Below are positions 52,927 through 61,848 of a stretch of 64,000 nt of DNA, one piece after another. This DNA is from Burkholderia sp. USMB20 (GTDB lineage Bacteria > Pseudomonadota > Gammaproteobacteria > Burkholderiales > Burkholderiaceae). The DNA lies in NCBI RefSeq assembly GCF_000949135.2, contig NZ_JTAN02000021.1, positions 62,001 through 126,000 of the forward strand, in the 5' to 3' direction. A model generated the notes under the pieces. The model was not told the DNA's origin and searched no databases. It saw only the letters and a list, made by a program, of their open reading frames with translations. How positions within the stretch are numbered: the stretch's first letter is position 1; every line of letters begins with the position of its first letter. The position numbers and the translations under genes were made by a program.

Positions 52927-54030
52927 TCATCGCCGCGTACGGAACGGGAACGACAGCCGCGACACCAGCGGCGCATAGAGCTTCGCGACGAGATACAGCA
53001 GGCCCATCGCGACGACGTCGGCAGCCAGGCCGAGCGGCACGTCGAGATAGCCTTCGGTCGCCTGGTAGAGCAGCGAGTCGACCGCGAGCGAGATGCCGGT
53101 GCCGGCGACGAAGCACAGCAGCCCCTGGCGGCCGATCGTGCCGATCCACGGCATCGCGTGCGCGACCTTCTTCATCCACCCGAGGTGCACGAGCTTGGCC
53201 GCGAGCCACGCGATCGCGAGGAAGTTCGCGAGCCGCAGCGCGCCGAGGTTCTGCTTGATCGACGGATCGGTCGGGAACGGCTCGACGCGCAGCCGGTAGT
53301 ACGCGCCGGCCGCGACGATCGCGAGCGATACGGCCGTCAGCAGCCAGCCCTGGGGTTTCGGCGCGAGCGTCTGGTAGACGGGCTGGCAGCGCGCGATCAC
53401 GCCGAGCACGAACAGGAACTGCCACGCGAACGGGTTGAAGTCCCACGGTGCGCCTTCGACGGTCGGCAAGAAGCGCGCGACGTGCGGTGCCGCGTACCAG
53501 AGCGAGCCGCTGAACGCGAGCATCAGCCACGGCTGGGTGCGCGCGAGCGGCAGCGCGAGCGGGACGAGCAGCGCGAAGAACGCATACATCGGCAGCACCG
53601 ACGCGAGATACGGCTGACGGCGGAACAGCAGGATGTCGCGCAGCGCGGCGAGCGGCTTGTGGAGCAGGCCGTCGAGATCGTTGGTCGGCATGTTCGGGCC
53701 GTCGATCGAGAACGCGTTCAGCACGGCGGTGATCAGCAGCATCAGGCCGGCCGTCACGAGGAATGCGCGGTAGATCTCGAACGCACGGCGGATGAAACGC
53801 TGGCGCGCGGCGGCCTCGTCGTGGCGCTCGGCGAGCGAGTTGTACGCGATGGCGGTCGCGAAACCGCCAAGGAACACGAACACCTCGGCCGCATCGCACA
53901 GCGCGTACGCATGCAGCGTCACGCGCGACAGGATGCTGCCGCCGATGTGGTCGACGACGATCACCAGCAGCACGAGGCCGCGGAAGAAATCGAGTTCGGC
54001 GTAGCGGCCGGCCCGGGCGGCGGCGGTCAT
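52927..54030 (-). CDS. opgC: OpgC-domain membrane acyltransferase
   Basis: The 367-residue inner-membrane protein has about ten spans and the OpgC_C signature at the N-terminus: RYAELDFFRGLVLLVIVVDHIGG, then AEVFVFLGGFATAIAYN. OpgC proteins succinylate osmoregulated periplasmic glucans. The Met at 54030 (MTAAARAGRYAEL) is chosen over one 17 codons upstream in an Arg-rich stretch. It heads a probable two-gene operon with the secreted esterase. OpgG/OpgH are not in this window. Confidence 0.87.
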   Translation of the reverse strand: MTAAARAGRYAELDFFRGLVLLVIVVDHIGGSILSRVTLHAYALCDAAEVFVFLGGFATAIAYNSLAERHDEAAARQRFIRRAFEIYRAFLVTAGLMLLITAVLNAFSIDGPNMPTNDLDGLLHKPLAALRDILLFRRQPYLASVLPMYAFFALLVPLALPLARTQPWLMLAFSGSLWYAAPHVARFLPTVEGAPWDFNPFAWQFLFVLGVIARCQPVYQTLAPKPQGWLLTAVSLAIVAAGAYYRLRVEPFPTDPSIKQNLGALRLANFLAIAWLAAKLVHLGWMKKVAHAMPWIGTIGRQGLLCFVAGTGISLAVDSLLYQATEGYLDVPLGLAADVVAMGLLYLVAKLYAPLVSRLSFPFRTRR

Positions 54031-54411
54031 CGGGCCGCCTCCCGGCGCGCGCCGCGTGCGCGGCCGGCACCTGCCGCGCATGAATCGGGGTGAAGCATGA
54101 ATTCGTGAAGAAATGACGAACGGATGCGCATTGTGCCACCGATGCGGTGCCGTCCGGGTTTACGCGGATAGCGGGCCGGCCGGCCGCTGCCGATAAGCGT
54201 GCTCATGGCATCGGAAGAACAGGGCAGTTGGACGAGCGCAACGCTTTGCTGGCCGCGCCCACGCCCCGATGGACGGGCGGTTTGCGACGTGACACCATTT
54301 TGTCCTCGCGGCCGCACACCGCGCAGTCCGCCCTGCGGGCCACCTCTATAAAACAGACCAAACAATCGCCGGGCGAATGGCCTGTCCGGCACCCGGCTCC
54401 GGAGATCCGTC
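54031..54411. promoter_or_regulatory. Promoter region of the porin
   Basis: The 381-bp stretch between divergent OpgC and porin genes holds a TATAAA (54347-54352), 60 bp upstream of the porin start, that is a credible -10. No good -35 is present at 16-18 bp. No gene is credible here. Confidence 0.45.
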
Positions 54412-55566
54412 ATGAAGAAGCACGTCATTTTTGCCGCCGCGCTGGCCGCTTTCGCCGCGCCGGCCTTCGCGCAGGACAGCGTGACGCTGTACGGCCTGAT
54501 CGACGAGGGCTTCAACTACACGAACAACGTGAGCGTGAACGGGGTCGGAAAAACCAATTACCAGCTCGCGAGCGGCTATGCGCAGGGCAGCCGCTGGGGC
54601 CTGAAGGGCAGCGAGGATCTGGGTGGCGGGCTGAAGGCGATCTTCACGCTGGAAAACGGCTTCGACGTGAACAACGGCCGGTTCAACCAGGGCGGCCGGA
54701 TGTTCGGTCGCCAGGCGTTCGTCGGGCTGAGCGCGTCGCGCTTCGGCACGCTGACCTTCGGCCGCCAGTACGATGCGGTCGTCGACTATCTCGCGCCGCT
54801 CACCGCGAACGGCAACTGGGGCGGCACGCTGTTCTCGCACCCGTTCGACAACGACAACACGGACAACTCGTTCCGCGTCAACAACACGGTCAAGTACGCG
54901 AGCCCCGACTGGAACGGGCTGTCGTTCGGCGGCACCTACAGCTTCAGCAACAGCACGGGCTTCTCGACCAACCGCCAGTACAGCATCGGCGCGCAGTATT
55001 CGCTGGCCGGGCTGCAGGTCGCGGCCGCGTATCTGCAGGCGAACAGCCCGGGCGTCGGCAATGCGGGCGCGATCGCGGCCGACGACGCGAACTTCGTCGC
55101 CGACCGCCTGCGGATTTTCGGCGGCGGCATCAACTATACGTTCGGTCCGGCGACGGTCGGCTTCGTCTATACGAAGACCGACGTGAAGAACCCGGTGTCG
55201 ACCGTCTACCTGCCGGCGTCGACGTTCGACGGCCTCGGGCTCACGGCGACCAGGTTCCAGAACTTCGAGATCAACGGCAAGTACCAGCTCACGCCCGATT
55301 TCTATCTCGGCGCGCAGTACGTGTATACCGACGGCAAGTTCGACGCCGCGGCCGGCTCGTTCAAGCCGAAATATCACACGGTCGGGCTGATGGCCGACTA
55401 CAGCCTGTCCAAGCGCACCGACGTCTACCTGCAGGGCGCATGGCAGAAGGTCGCCGGCGACAAGACGGGCACCGCGGCCGACGGCGGCTACGTGGTCGGG
55501 ACGGACGGTCCGTCGTCGTCGGCGAACCAGTTCGCGGTGCGCGCCGCGATCCGCCACAAGTTCTGA
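54412..55566 (+). CDS. Outer membrane porin, Gram-negative (OpcP/Omp38-like) type
   Basis: The 384-residue precursor has a signal peptide cut after residue 20 (AAPAFA/QDS) and begins SVTLYGLIDEG, the Burkholderia/Bordetella porin start. The conserved SRWGLKGSEDLGGGLKAIF and GRMFGRQAFVGLSASRFGTLTFGRQ follow. It ends KF with a C-terminal Phe needed for outer-membrane assembly. It should form a trimeric 16-strand general diffusion pore. The start at 54412 follows GGAGAT. Expression is probably strong, and a hairpin terminator follows. Confidence 0.93.
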   Translation: MKKHVIFAAALAAFAAPAFAQDSVTLYGLIDEGFNYTNNVSVNGVGKTNYQLASGYAQGSRWGLKGSEDLGGGLKAIFTLENGFDVNNGRFNQGGRMFGRQAFVGLSASRFGTLTFGRQYDAVVDYLAPLTANGNWGGTLFSHPFDNDNTDNSFRVNNTVKYASPDWNGLSFGGTYSFSNSTGFSTNRQYSIGAQYSLAGLQVAAAYLQANSPGVGNAGAIAADDANFVADRLRIFGGGINYTFGPATVGFVYTKTDVKNPVSTVYLPASTFDGLGLTATRFQNFEINGKYQLTPDFYLGAQYVYTDGKFDAAAGSFKPKYHTVGLMADYSLSKRTDVYLQGAWQKVAGDKTGTAADGGYVVGTDGPSSSANQFAVRAAIRHKF

Positions 55567-55576
55567 TGCGCTTGAC

Positions 55577-55614
55577 CGGCCGGCACCCGGGGTGGGCTGC
55601 CCTGGTGCCGGCCG
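55577..55614. terminator. Hairpin between convergent porin and LysR genes
   Basis: CGGCCGGCACC (55577-55587) and GGTGCCGGCCG (55604-55614) form an 11-bp GC stem with a 16-base loop in the 51 bp between the stops. There is no long T run. Confidence 0.55.
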
Positions 55615-55617
55615 TCG

Positions 55618-56529
55618 TCATTGCGCCCGATGCGCGTCGTCGAGCGTGTGCGCGAGCCAGTCGACGAAGATCCGCACGCGCGGCGCCAGATGCCGGCCGT
55701 TCGGAAACACGACCGACACCGGCAGCGGCGCCGCATGCCATTCGGGCAGCACCTCGACCAGCGAGCCGTCTTCCAGCAGCGGCGCGAGCCCGTCGCGCGG
55801 CGCCTGGATCAGCCCGAGGCCCGCGAGGCAGCACGCGAGATACGCGTGCGAGCTGTTCACCGCGACCACGCTGCGCATCTTCACGGTCTGCAGCGCGCCG
55901 GAATCCATGTCCGCATATTCCCAGTCCAGCTCGCGGCCCGTGCGGCTCGAGAAATAGCCGACCGCGACATGGTCGGGCAGATCGTCCGGCGAGCGGGGCG
56001 TGCCGTATCGCGCAAGATACGCGGGCGACGCGCAGTTGATCTGCGCCATCTCGCCGACGCGCCGCGCGACCAGCGACGTGTCGGACAGCACGCCGACCCG
56101 CACCGCGCAGTCGATCCCGTCGGCGACGAGATCGACGAAGCGGTCGGTCGTGCTCAGCACGACGCGCAGGTCGGGATAGCGTGCGTGGAAATCCGGGAGC
56201 GCCGGAATCACCTTGTCCAGTGCAAAGCGCTCGGGGAGGTCGACGCGGATCAGGCCGCGCGGCGACGCACCGGCTTCGTCGAACAGCGTCTCGGCGTCGT
56301 CCAGGTCGGCCAGCAGTCGCGTGCAACGCTCGTAGTAGGTCGCGCCTTCCGCGGTCAGCGCGACGCGCCGCGTCGTCCGCTGCAACAGGCGCACCTTCAG
56401 GTGCTTCTCCAGGTACTGGACGGCATTGCTGACGGTCGGGCGCGGCAATTGCAACTGCTCGGCGGCTTTCGTGAAACTGCCGAGGTGGGCGACGCGCGCA
56501 AAGATGCGCATTGCATGCAGATGGTCCAT
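55618..56529 (-). CDS. LysR-type transcriptional regulator
   Basis: From the Met at 56529 (MDHLHAMRIFARVAHLGSF) the 303-residue protein has the winged helix FTKAAEQLQLPRPTVSNAVQYLEKH and a substrate-binding domain of the CrgA/DmlR type (DLRVVLSTTDRFVDLVADGIDCAVRVG). A Met 12 codons upstream at 56565 gives a less typical start. It is divergent from the aldo-keto reductase, about 140 bp apart, and likely controls it. Effector unknown. Confidence 0.87.
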   Translation of the reverse strand: MDHLHAMRIFARVAHLGSFTKAAEQLQLPRPTVSNAVQYLEKHLKVRLLQRTTRRVALTAEGATYYERCTRLLADLDDAETLFDEAGASPRGLIRVDLPERFALDKVIPALPDFHARYPDLRVVLSTTDRFVDLVADGIDCAVRVGVLSDTSLVARRVGEMAQINCASPAYLARYGTPRSPDDLPDHVAVGYFSSRTGRELDWEYADMDSGALQTVKMRSVVAVNSSHAYLACCLAGLGLIQAPRDGLAPLLEDGSLVEVLPEWHAAPLPVSVVFPNGRHLAPRVRIFVDWLAHTLDDAHRAQ

Positions 56530-56569
56530 GCGGGCGGAAACGTGACGGATCGGGACAGGCTCCATTGTT

Positions 56570-56587
56570 AATCAGCGTCGAATGATT
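56570..56587. promoter_or_regulatory. Inverted repeat between LysR and aldo-keto reductase genes
   Basis: AATCA (56570-56574) and TGATT (56583-56587) are inverted copies with an 8-bp spacer, in the shared promoter region of the divergent pair. It is a candidate binding site for the LysR regulator. Confidence 0.4.
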
Positions 56588-56668
56588 TGGTTGGGCGTTT
56601 CGTGTTTATCGCGCGCCGCGTTACGCCCAGAATCCGGTTCATTCACTCACCACCGCGAGGAAACGGAC

Positions 56669-57685
56669 ATGGACAAGCGTCAACTGGGCCGCACGGGCCC
56701 GCAGGTATCGGCGATCGGGCTCGGCTGCATGGGGATGTCGGATCTCTACGGGCCGGCGGATCGCGACGAAAGCATCGCGACGCTGCACGCGGCGCTCGAC
56801 AACGGGATCACGCTGCTCGATACCGGCGACTTCTACGGGATGGGCGACAACGAGATGCTGATCCGCGACGCGCTGCGCGGCCGCACGCGCGACCAGGTGC
56901 TGATCAGCGTGAAGTTCGGCGCGCTGCGCGATCCGGCCGGCGCGTTCGTCGGCTACGACGCGCGGCCGCAGGCGATCCGTAATTTCGTCGCGTATTCGCT
57001 GAAGCGGCTCGGCACCGACCACATCGACATCTACCGGCCGGCGCGCGTCGATCCGGCGGTGCCGATCGAAGAGACGGTCGGGGCGATCGCCGATCTCGTG
57101 AAGGCCGGCTACGTGCGCCACATCGGCCTGTCGGAGGTCGGTGCCGACACGATCCGCCGCGCGGCGACCGTCGCGCCGATCGCCGACCTGCAGATCGAAT
57201 ACTCGCTGCTGTCGCGCGGGATCGAGACGGACATCCTGCCCGTGTGCCGCGAACTCGGGATCGGCGTGACGGCCTACGGCGTGCTGTCGCGCGGGCTGCT
57301 CGGCGGCGGCTGGAGTGCGGCGCGGCAGGGCGAGCGCGATTTCCGCGCGGCCAGCCCGCGGTTCCAGGGCGAGAACCTCGTGCACAACCTCGCGCTGGTC
57401 GACGCGCTGCGCGCGATCGCCGACGAGAAGGGCAGCAACCCGGCGCAGATCGCGATCGCGTGGGCGCTGTCGCGCGGCGACGACATCGTGCCGCTGATCG
57501 GCGCACGCAAGCGCACGCAACTCCAGGACGCGCTTCAGGCATCTAAATTGCAACTAACGGTCGATGATCTCGCCCGCATCGAAACGGCGGTTCCCGCCGG
57601 GGCGGCTGCCGGCGAGCGTTATCCGGCCGCGCAGATGGCGCACCTCGACAGCGAGCAGGGACCGGGGCCGGCGCACGGTGCCTGA
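56669..57685 (+). CDS. Aldo-keto reductase lacking the catalytic histidine
   Basis: The 338-residue (beta/alpha)8 protein begins [24 protein letters not shown]. It keeps Asp51 and Tyr56 (LLDTGDFYG) and Lys82 (VKFG) of the AKR tetrad. The His normally found in the YYQHRVD segment is replaced: the sequence reads IYRPARVDP, with Ala125 at that place. NADPH-binding GARKRTQLQ is present near the end. The missing His lowers carbonyl reduction in studied enzymes, so the reaction or substrate may differ. The start at 56669 follows a GAGGAAA ribosome binding site. It is divergent from a LysR regulator. Confidence 0.85.
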   Translation: MDKRQLGRTGPQVSAIGLGCMGMSDLYGPADRDESIATLHAALDNGITLLDTGDFYGMGDNEMLIRDALRGRTRDQVLISVKFGALRDPAGAFVGYDARPQAIRNFVAYSLKRLGTDHIDIYRPARVDPAVPIEETVGAIADLVKAGYVRHIGLSEVGADTIRRAATVAPIADLQIEYSLLSRGIETDILPVCRELGIGVTAYGVLSRGLLGGGWSAARQGERDFRAASPRFQGENLVHNLALVDALRAIADEKGSNPAQIAIAWALSRGDDIVPLIGARKRTQLQDALQASKLQLTVDDLARIETAVPAGAAAGERYPAAQMAHLDSEQGPGPAHGA

Positions 57686-57705
57686 ACGGCGCGCATGGCG
57701 GTGCG

Positions 57706-57780
57706 ACGGGGCAACGGGGCAACGGGGCGATGAGGCGACGAGGCGATGAGGCGATGAGGCGATGAGGCGATGAGGCGATG
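57706..57780 (+). repeat. 8-bp tandem repeats (VNTR-like)
   Basis: Three copies of ACGGGGCA/G (57706-57729) run into about seven copies of GGCGATGA (57726-57780, with one CGACGA variant). They lie 20-95 bp after the aldo-keto reductase stop and 129 bp before the TauE-type gene. Such arrays slip during replication and vary between isolates. Confidence 0.85.
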
Positions 57781-57908
57781 GGTGGCTGGGTAGCGGGGTG
57801 ACAGGCCCCGCCGGGCGGGCCCGAGCCAGCCTCAGGCAAAGCCAGATGGCCGACGGCGTGACGGTGGTTCACCATCGGCGCCGTATTCAACCGGACCGAA
57901 CCCCCGCC

Positions 57909-58649
57909 ATGCAAACGCATACGCTGACAATCATCGTGCTGGTCTTTCTGCTCGCCGGCGCGGTCAAGGGCATGATCGGCCTCGGCCTGCCGACGATCGC
58001 GATGGGGCTGCTGACGCTCGCGATGCCGCCGTCGGCCGCCGCGAGCCTGCTGCTCGTGCCGTCGTTCATCGCCAACGTGTGGCAGTTGTGGCTCGGCCCG
58101 TCGTTCCGGCCATTGCTGCGGCGTTTGTGGCCGCTGCTCGCCGGGCTGACGCTCGGCACGCTGACGGGCGGGCTGCCCGCGCTCGCGGCCGGCAGCGCAT
58201 GGACCCGTGCGGCACTCGGCATCGTGCTGGTCGCATACGGCGGCTGGGGGCTCGCCGCCGCGCGGCTGCCCGCGCCGGGCCGTCACGAAAAGTGGCTGTC
58301 GGCCGCGGTCGGCTACCTGACGGGCGTCGTGACGGCCGCGACCGGCGTGTTCGTCGTGCCGGCCGTGCCGTACCTGCAGGCGCTGCGCCTGTCGAAGGAC
58401 GACCTGGTCCAGGCGCTCGGGTTGTCGTTTACCGCGTCGACGATCGCGCTCGGCCTGCAGTTGCGCGTGACGGGCGCGCTGCAGACGGTCGATCTCGGCG
58501 TATCGGCGCTGGCACTCGTGCCGGCGCTCGCGGGGATGATCGGCGGGCAGTACGCGCGGCGCGTGATGAGCGAGAAGGCGTTCAAGCGCTGCTTCTTCGT
58601 CGGGATGATCGCGCTCGGCGCCTATATGGCGGTTTCGGCGTGGCGGTGA
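57909..58649 (+). CDS. TauE/SafE-family (DUF81) membrane transporter
   Basis: The 246-residue protein has about eight spans and the family's paired motifs AGAVKGMIGLGLPTI near the N-terminus and GYLTGVVTAATGVFVVPAVPYLQAL in the second half. TauE/SafE proteins export sulfite, sulfoacetate or related anions at the inner membrane. The Met at 57909 directly precedes the first span; the frame from 57798 adds a non-hydrophobic leader. A role alongside the sulfur genes at 47-52 kb is tempting but only inferred. Confidence 0.85.
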   Translation: MQTHTLTIIVLVFLLAGAVKGMIGLGLPTIAMGLLTLAMPPSAAASLLLVPSFIANVWQLWLGPSFRPLLRRLWPLLAGLTLGTLTGGLPALAAGSAWTRAALGIVLVAYGGWGLAAARLPAPGRHEKWLSAAVGYLTGVVTAATGVFVVPAVPYLQALRLSKDDLVQALGLSFTASTIALGLQLRVTGALQTVDLGVSALALVPALAGMIGGQYARRVMSEKAFKRCFFVGMIALGAYMAVSAWR

Positions 58650-58694
58650 GCGGGCATTGCCGACACGCGCGATGCGCGCCCGGCGTGAATGCCC

Positions 58695-58721
58695 CGAAGC
58701 CGGTTTCGAAAGCCGGCTTCG
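58695..58721. terminator. Hairpin between convergent TauE-type and lipoprotein genes
   Basis: CGAAGCCGG (58695-58703) pairs with CCGGCTTCG (58713-58721) around a 9-base loop in the 102 bp between the stops. It may serve both strands; T runs are weak. Confidence 0.5.
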
Positions 58722-58751
58722 AGGACGCTCACGGAACGGCGGCCATGCCGC

Positions 58752-60914
58752 TCAGGCCGGGTCGGCGTATTTCAGCGTCCACCCGAACGTGCGGGTGGCG
58801 CCCGCACCGAGCGCGAACGGACTGGTCTTGCACGCGAAGTTCGAATGCAGCTGGCCGATCGGCGTCGTCGACAGCGGGTTCGTTGCGCCGTTGACCGTGT
58901 CGAAGGCGGACAGCGCGCAGGTGTCGAACCCGGATGCCGCATAGCCGGTCGCGGCGCTGTTCGCGTACGTCACCGACACGCCGTCGCCGTTGGCCTGCGT
59001 CGACGCGAAATCCGCGAACGACGTGAAGTCCGTCTCGACCGCGAGGTTGCCCGTGAGCGTGCCTGAACTCAGCGTATCGCTGCGCGAGACGGTGCCGTGC
59101 GCGAACGTCAGCACCGTATGCACCTGCAGGTCGAGATCCGTCGTGTATGCCGCGTTCTTCGATGCGAGACGGAACTTCGTCGTATCGAACGACACGATCA
59201 CCTGGCCGTTGCTTTGCTGCACGTTCAGGTTCTTGTAGTACGTGACGGGAATGTACGTCTTTGCGTTGTACGTCACCTGCGGCACCAGCAGCGCATAGCC
59301 GAGATCGGTCGTGCCGTAGATCAGCTTGTCCGAGAACGGCACCGGGTAGTACGGCGTGTACGAGTTGTAGTCGGGCGCCTGGCTCAGGTTCAGGTTGATC
59401 ACGCGCCGGCCGTCGCGCACGGTGAGCAGCGCGGCGCTGTACGGATGGGCGGCATCGGTCGGCTGGTTGTACCAGGTCAGCGTGTAGCGCGGCAGCGCGT
59501 CGAGCCATGCGCCGTAGTCCGCATCGGCCATCGGCGCCTTCCCGCCGAAGCCGAGCTTGTTCCACCACGCGTTCACGTACAGGTACTGGTGCAGCAGGCT
59601 GAAGTTCTCGCCCATCACGCGCGGCTTGCCGCGATACGCGTCGGTGCCGCGACCCTTGACCCACATGTTCACCGACGGCGTCGGCAGCGACGGGTCGTAC
59701 CAGTACGTGTCGAAACGATGCGCGGCCTGGTAGATGAACGCATACGCGATCTGCTTCTCCTGGTCGGTCAGCACGCCGGCGTTGGCGGCGGCCGTCAGCA
59801 CTTCCATGAACGCGGAATCGCCGTACGGGCCGATCGAGCGACCGTAGTTGAAGCCCTGGCCGTTGGCGTTCAGCTGCGGCAGGATCAGGTCGACCGACTT
59901 GCGCAGATAGCCCTTCAGTTCGGGCGTGAGATTCGCCACGTTGTCCATTTCGAACGTTCGCTCGACCACTTCACCGATCAGCAGCGTGCTGTAGCGGTCG
60001 AAGCGCGCCTGGTCGTAGTAGGTCGTGTGCGTGTTCGACGCTTCGTCGGAGAATCCGCCCGACGAATCCTTGCGGATGTGGTTCGTCAGTGTGTACAGCA
60101 GCGCATCGCGCGCACCCATCGTCGCGACGGCCGGATCGGTCGCCGACGAGAACGACGGATTGCTCCAGCCGAGTTTCTGCCGCAGGCCGGCGATTCCGTA
60201 GGACACCGCATAGTAGTTCTGCGCGGTGTTGAGCGACGCGATGTCGATCGGCGTGCCGGCGGCCGGGCAGGTGCTGGTCTTGCCGCTCGCATCGGGGCCG
60301 AACATGTCGCAGAAGGTGAGCCGTTGCTGCAGCGTCGCGAGCATCGCGTCGCTGAAGACTTCGTTGAGCATGCCGTGCGCCTTCAGGTTGTTCAGCGCGA
60401 CGAGGTAGTAGTACTCGCCCCATGACGTGTTCGCATACGTGTAGTTGCTGCCCGACTGCGCCATCATCGCGGTCGTGATCGTCTGGTACGTCGCGAGGTA
60501 GCTCGCGTATTGCGGATCGCCCTTCGACTTCATGTCGATCAGGATGTACGACAGGCCGAGCGCGAGCTTGCCGGGCAGGAATTTGTCGCCGGTGTTCGTG
60601 TCGAGCACGTGAACCGGCGAACCGTCGCCGAGATCCATGACGACCTGCGTGAAGTCGGGCGACTTTCGGATCAGGTCGAACAGCGCGCGCATCTGGCCCA
60701 TCATCGTGACCGGAATGGTCGTGCCGGCCGGCACGCTGGTGTCGGGTGCGCCGTAGACGAGCGCCTGCAGCGAGTTCGGTGCGAGCGCGGGTGTCGACGG
60801 CGGGGGCGACGAGGGCGGCGGGGCGGTCACGTCGTTGCCGCCGCATGCGCTGACGAACAGGACGGAAAAGGCGCTGAGCGCGGCGCCGAGCGCGAATCTG
60901 CTGCGCGTATGCAT
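58752..60914 (-). CDS. Large secreted lipoprotein resembling polysaccharide lyases
   Basis: The 720-residue precursor has a signal peptide with lipobox VSAC (Cys24) and a Pro/Ser-rich linker to about 46. A long helical domain follows (to about 400) with features reminiscent of the alpha/alpha-toroid of family 8-like lyases: QNYYAVSYGIAGLRQKLGW, GGFSDEASNTHTTYYDQARF and GFNYGRSIGPYGDSAFME. The last 250 residues are beta-rich, as in the sandwich domains of such enzymes. The resemblance is by eye only; a glycosidase or unrelated fold is possible. The lipoprotein would sit on a membrane and face the periplasm or outside. LacI-type operators lie upstream, consistent with sugar-controlled expression. 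Confidence 0.7.
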   Translation of the reverse strand: MHTRSRFALGAALSAFSVLFVSACGGNDVTAPPPSSPPPSTPALAPNSLQALVYGAPDTSVPAGTTIPVTMMGQMRALFDLIRKSPDFTQVVMDLGDGSPVHVLDTNTGDKFLPGKLALGLSYILIDMKSKGDPQYASYLATYQTITTAMMAQSGSNYTYANTSWGEYYYLVALNNLKAHGMLNEVFSDAMLATLQQRLTFCDMFGPDASGKTSTCPAAGTPIDIASLNTAQNYYAVSYGIAGLRQKLGWSNPSFSSATDPAVATMGARDALLYTLTNHIRKDSSGGFSDEASNTHTTYYDQARFDRYSTLLIGEVVERTFEMDNVANLTPELKGYLRKSVDLILPQLNANGQGFNYGRSIGPYGDSAFMEVLTAAANAGVLTDQEKQIAYAFIYQAAHRFDTYWYDPSLPTPSVNMWVKGRGTDAYRGKPRVMGENFSLLHQYLYVNAWWNKLGFGGKAPMADADYGAWLDALPRYTLTWYNQPTDAAHPYSAALLTVRDGRRVINLNLSQAPDYNSYTPYYPVPFSDKLIYGTTDLGYALLVPQVTYNAKTYIPVTYYKNLNVQQSNGQVIVSFDTTKFRLASKNAAYTTDLDLQVHTVLTFAHGTVSRSDTLSSGTLTGNLAVETDFTSFADFASTQANGDGVSVTYANSAATGYAASGFDTCALSAFDTVNGATNPLSTTPIGQLHSNFACKTSPFALGAGATRTFGWTLKYADPA

Positions 60915-61094
60915 TGTGTCTCCAGGTTCGAATGGTAATGAAGGGCGGGCGGGTTCAACCGTTGCCGCGCTCGACGCCCGACCCGGCCTCCGTCTCGCAA
61001 CCCTGATCCCTGTGGACGGACGGCTTGAATCACTACTCGAGCAGGCAAGCGTTCTCCCTGCGCGAGCCGTGGCCGCCGTCGCGCCGACATGGAA

Positions 61095-61108
61095 GGAAAA
61101 CGTTTTCC
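61095..61108. promoter_or_regulatory. LacI/GalR-type operator (perfect palindrome)
   Basis: GGAAAACGTTTTCC is a perfect 14-bp palindrome with the central CG typical of LacI-family operators. It lies 180 bp upstream of the lipoprotein start. Confidence 0.6.
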
Positions 61109-61327
61109 AAATTTAGGCTTCGATTGATTCGATGTCAACGCGCTTTCGCGCCGGATGCGCCGGTGAAAACCCGAATGGCCAAAGCACGAGGTGCATGAAG
61201 AGGGGCATATTCACGTAGAAATTTCCGCGATTTCTGTTTTTTTTGCTGCGGCGCGGCGTGAATATCTCGGCGGTGACAGCGGTGGCGGAAAGGTACCCCG
61301 GCAGTGCGTTTTTCGGTGAGATTTGGT

Positions 61328-61341
61328 GGAAAACGTTACCC
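61328..61341. promoter_or_regulatory. Second, imperfect LacI-type operator
   Basis: GGAAAACGTTACCC shares its first ten bases with the palindrome at 61095, 233 bp away. Two such sites could support DNA looping by a tetrameric repressor or belong to separate genes. Confidence 0.45.
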
Positions 61342-61410
61342 TTAAGAGTCAAATCGGATCAGGCCGGGTATCGGCTCGTCGATCCCGTCCGGCGGCCGTC
61401 CCGCGCCGTG

Positions 61411-61797
61411 CTAAAGCTGCGCTTCGATCGCGGCCTTGTCGATCACCGACCAGACCTGCCGGATCCTTCCGTCGTGAAATTCGTAGAACACGTTTTCGGC
61501 GAACGTGACGCGCGTGCCGTCGACGGCGAGCCCCATGAAGGTCCCTTTCGGCGCACAGGCGAAGCGCAGCCGGCATGCGATGCGCGGCGGTTCGCACACG
61601 AGCAGCCGGACCTCGAAATGGAGATCCGGAATGTCGCGGAAATCCTGCTCCAGCATCGCGCGATAGCCGGCCAGGCCGAGCGGCCGGTCGTTGTGGATCA
61701 CGTTGTCGGCGACGTACCGGCCGAGCGCCGGCCAGTCCTGCCGGTTCAGGCAGTCGATGTAGGCGCGATAGTGCATCGCGAGTTCGGGTCCGGTCAT
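61411..61797 (-). CDS. SnoaL-like / NTF2-fold protein
   Basis: The 128-residue protein has the SnoaL/ester-cyclase pattern: YIDCLNRQDWPALGRYVADNVIHNDRP near the start, YRAMLEQDFRDIPDLHFEV, and the final FYEFHDGRIRQVWSVIDKAAIE. SnoaL-like proteins include polyketide cyclases and many with unknown reactions. It is cytosolic. The start at 61797 follows GAGGAGA. It lies 51 bp downstream of the LysR gene on the same strand, so it may be co-transcribed. Confidence 0.83.
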   Translation of the reverse strand: MTGPELAMHYRAYIDCLNRQDWPALGRYVADNVIHNDRPLGLAGYRAMLEQDFRDIPDLHFEVRLLVCEPPRIACRLRFACAPKGTFMGLAVDGTRVTFAENVFYEFHDGRIRQVWSVIDKAAIEAQL

Positions 61798-61848
61798 GGC
61801 TGCGATGTCTCCTCGGGTATCGCCACGCTGCTGCGGCGCGCGCGACGT

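Larger units (their letters stand above)
60915..61410. other. Intergenic region with LacI-type operators
   Basis: The region upstream of the lyase-like lipoprotein holds two LacI-type sequences (described separately) and an AT-rich zone around 61200-61250 with a run of eight T. No protein gene is credible on either strand. The promoter of the lipoprotein should lie here. Confidence 0.5.

Noticed and set aside
57706-57780. Possible CRISPR array
   Set aside because: Units are 8 bp and adjoining, with no spacers; no cas genes are present.
58752-60914. Assignment as a known family 8 polysaccharide lyase
   Set aside because: Only short resemblance by eye; catalytic Asn/His/Tyr could not be placed with confidence, so it is described as lyase-like only.
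61113-61352. 79-codon minus-strand frame
   Set aside because: No ribosome binding site; it runs through the second LacI-type operator and lacks coding-like composition.
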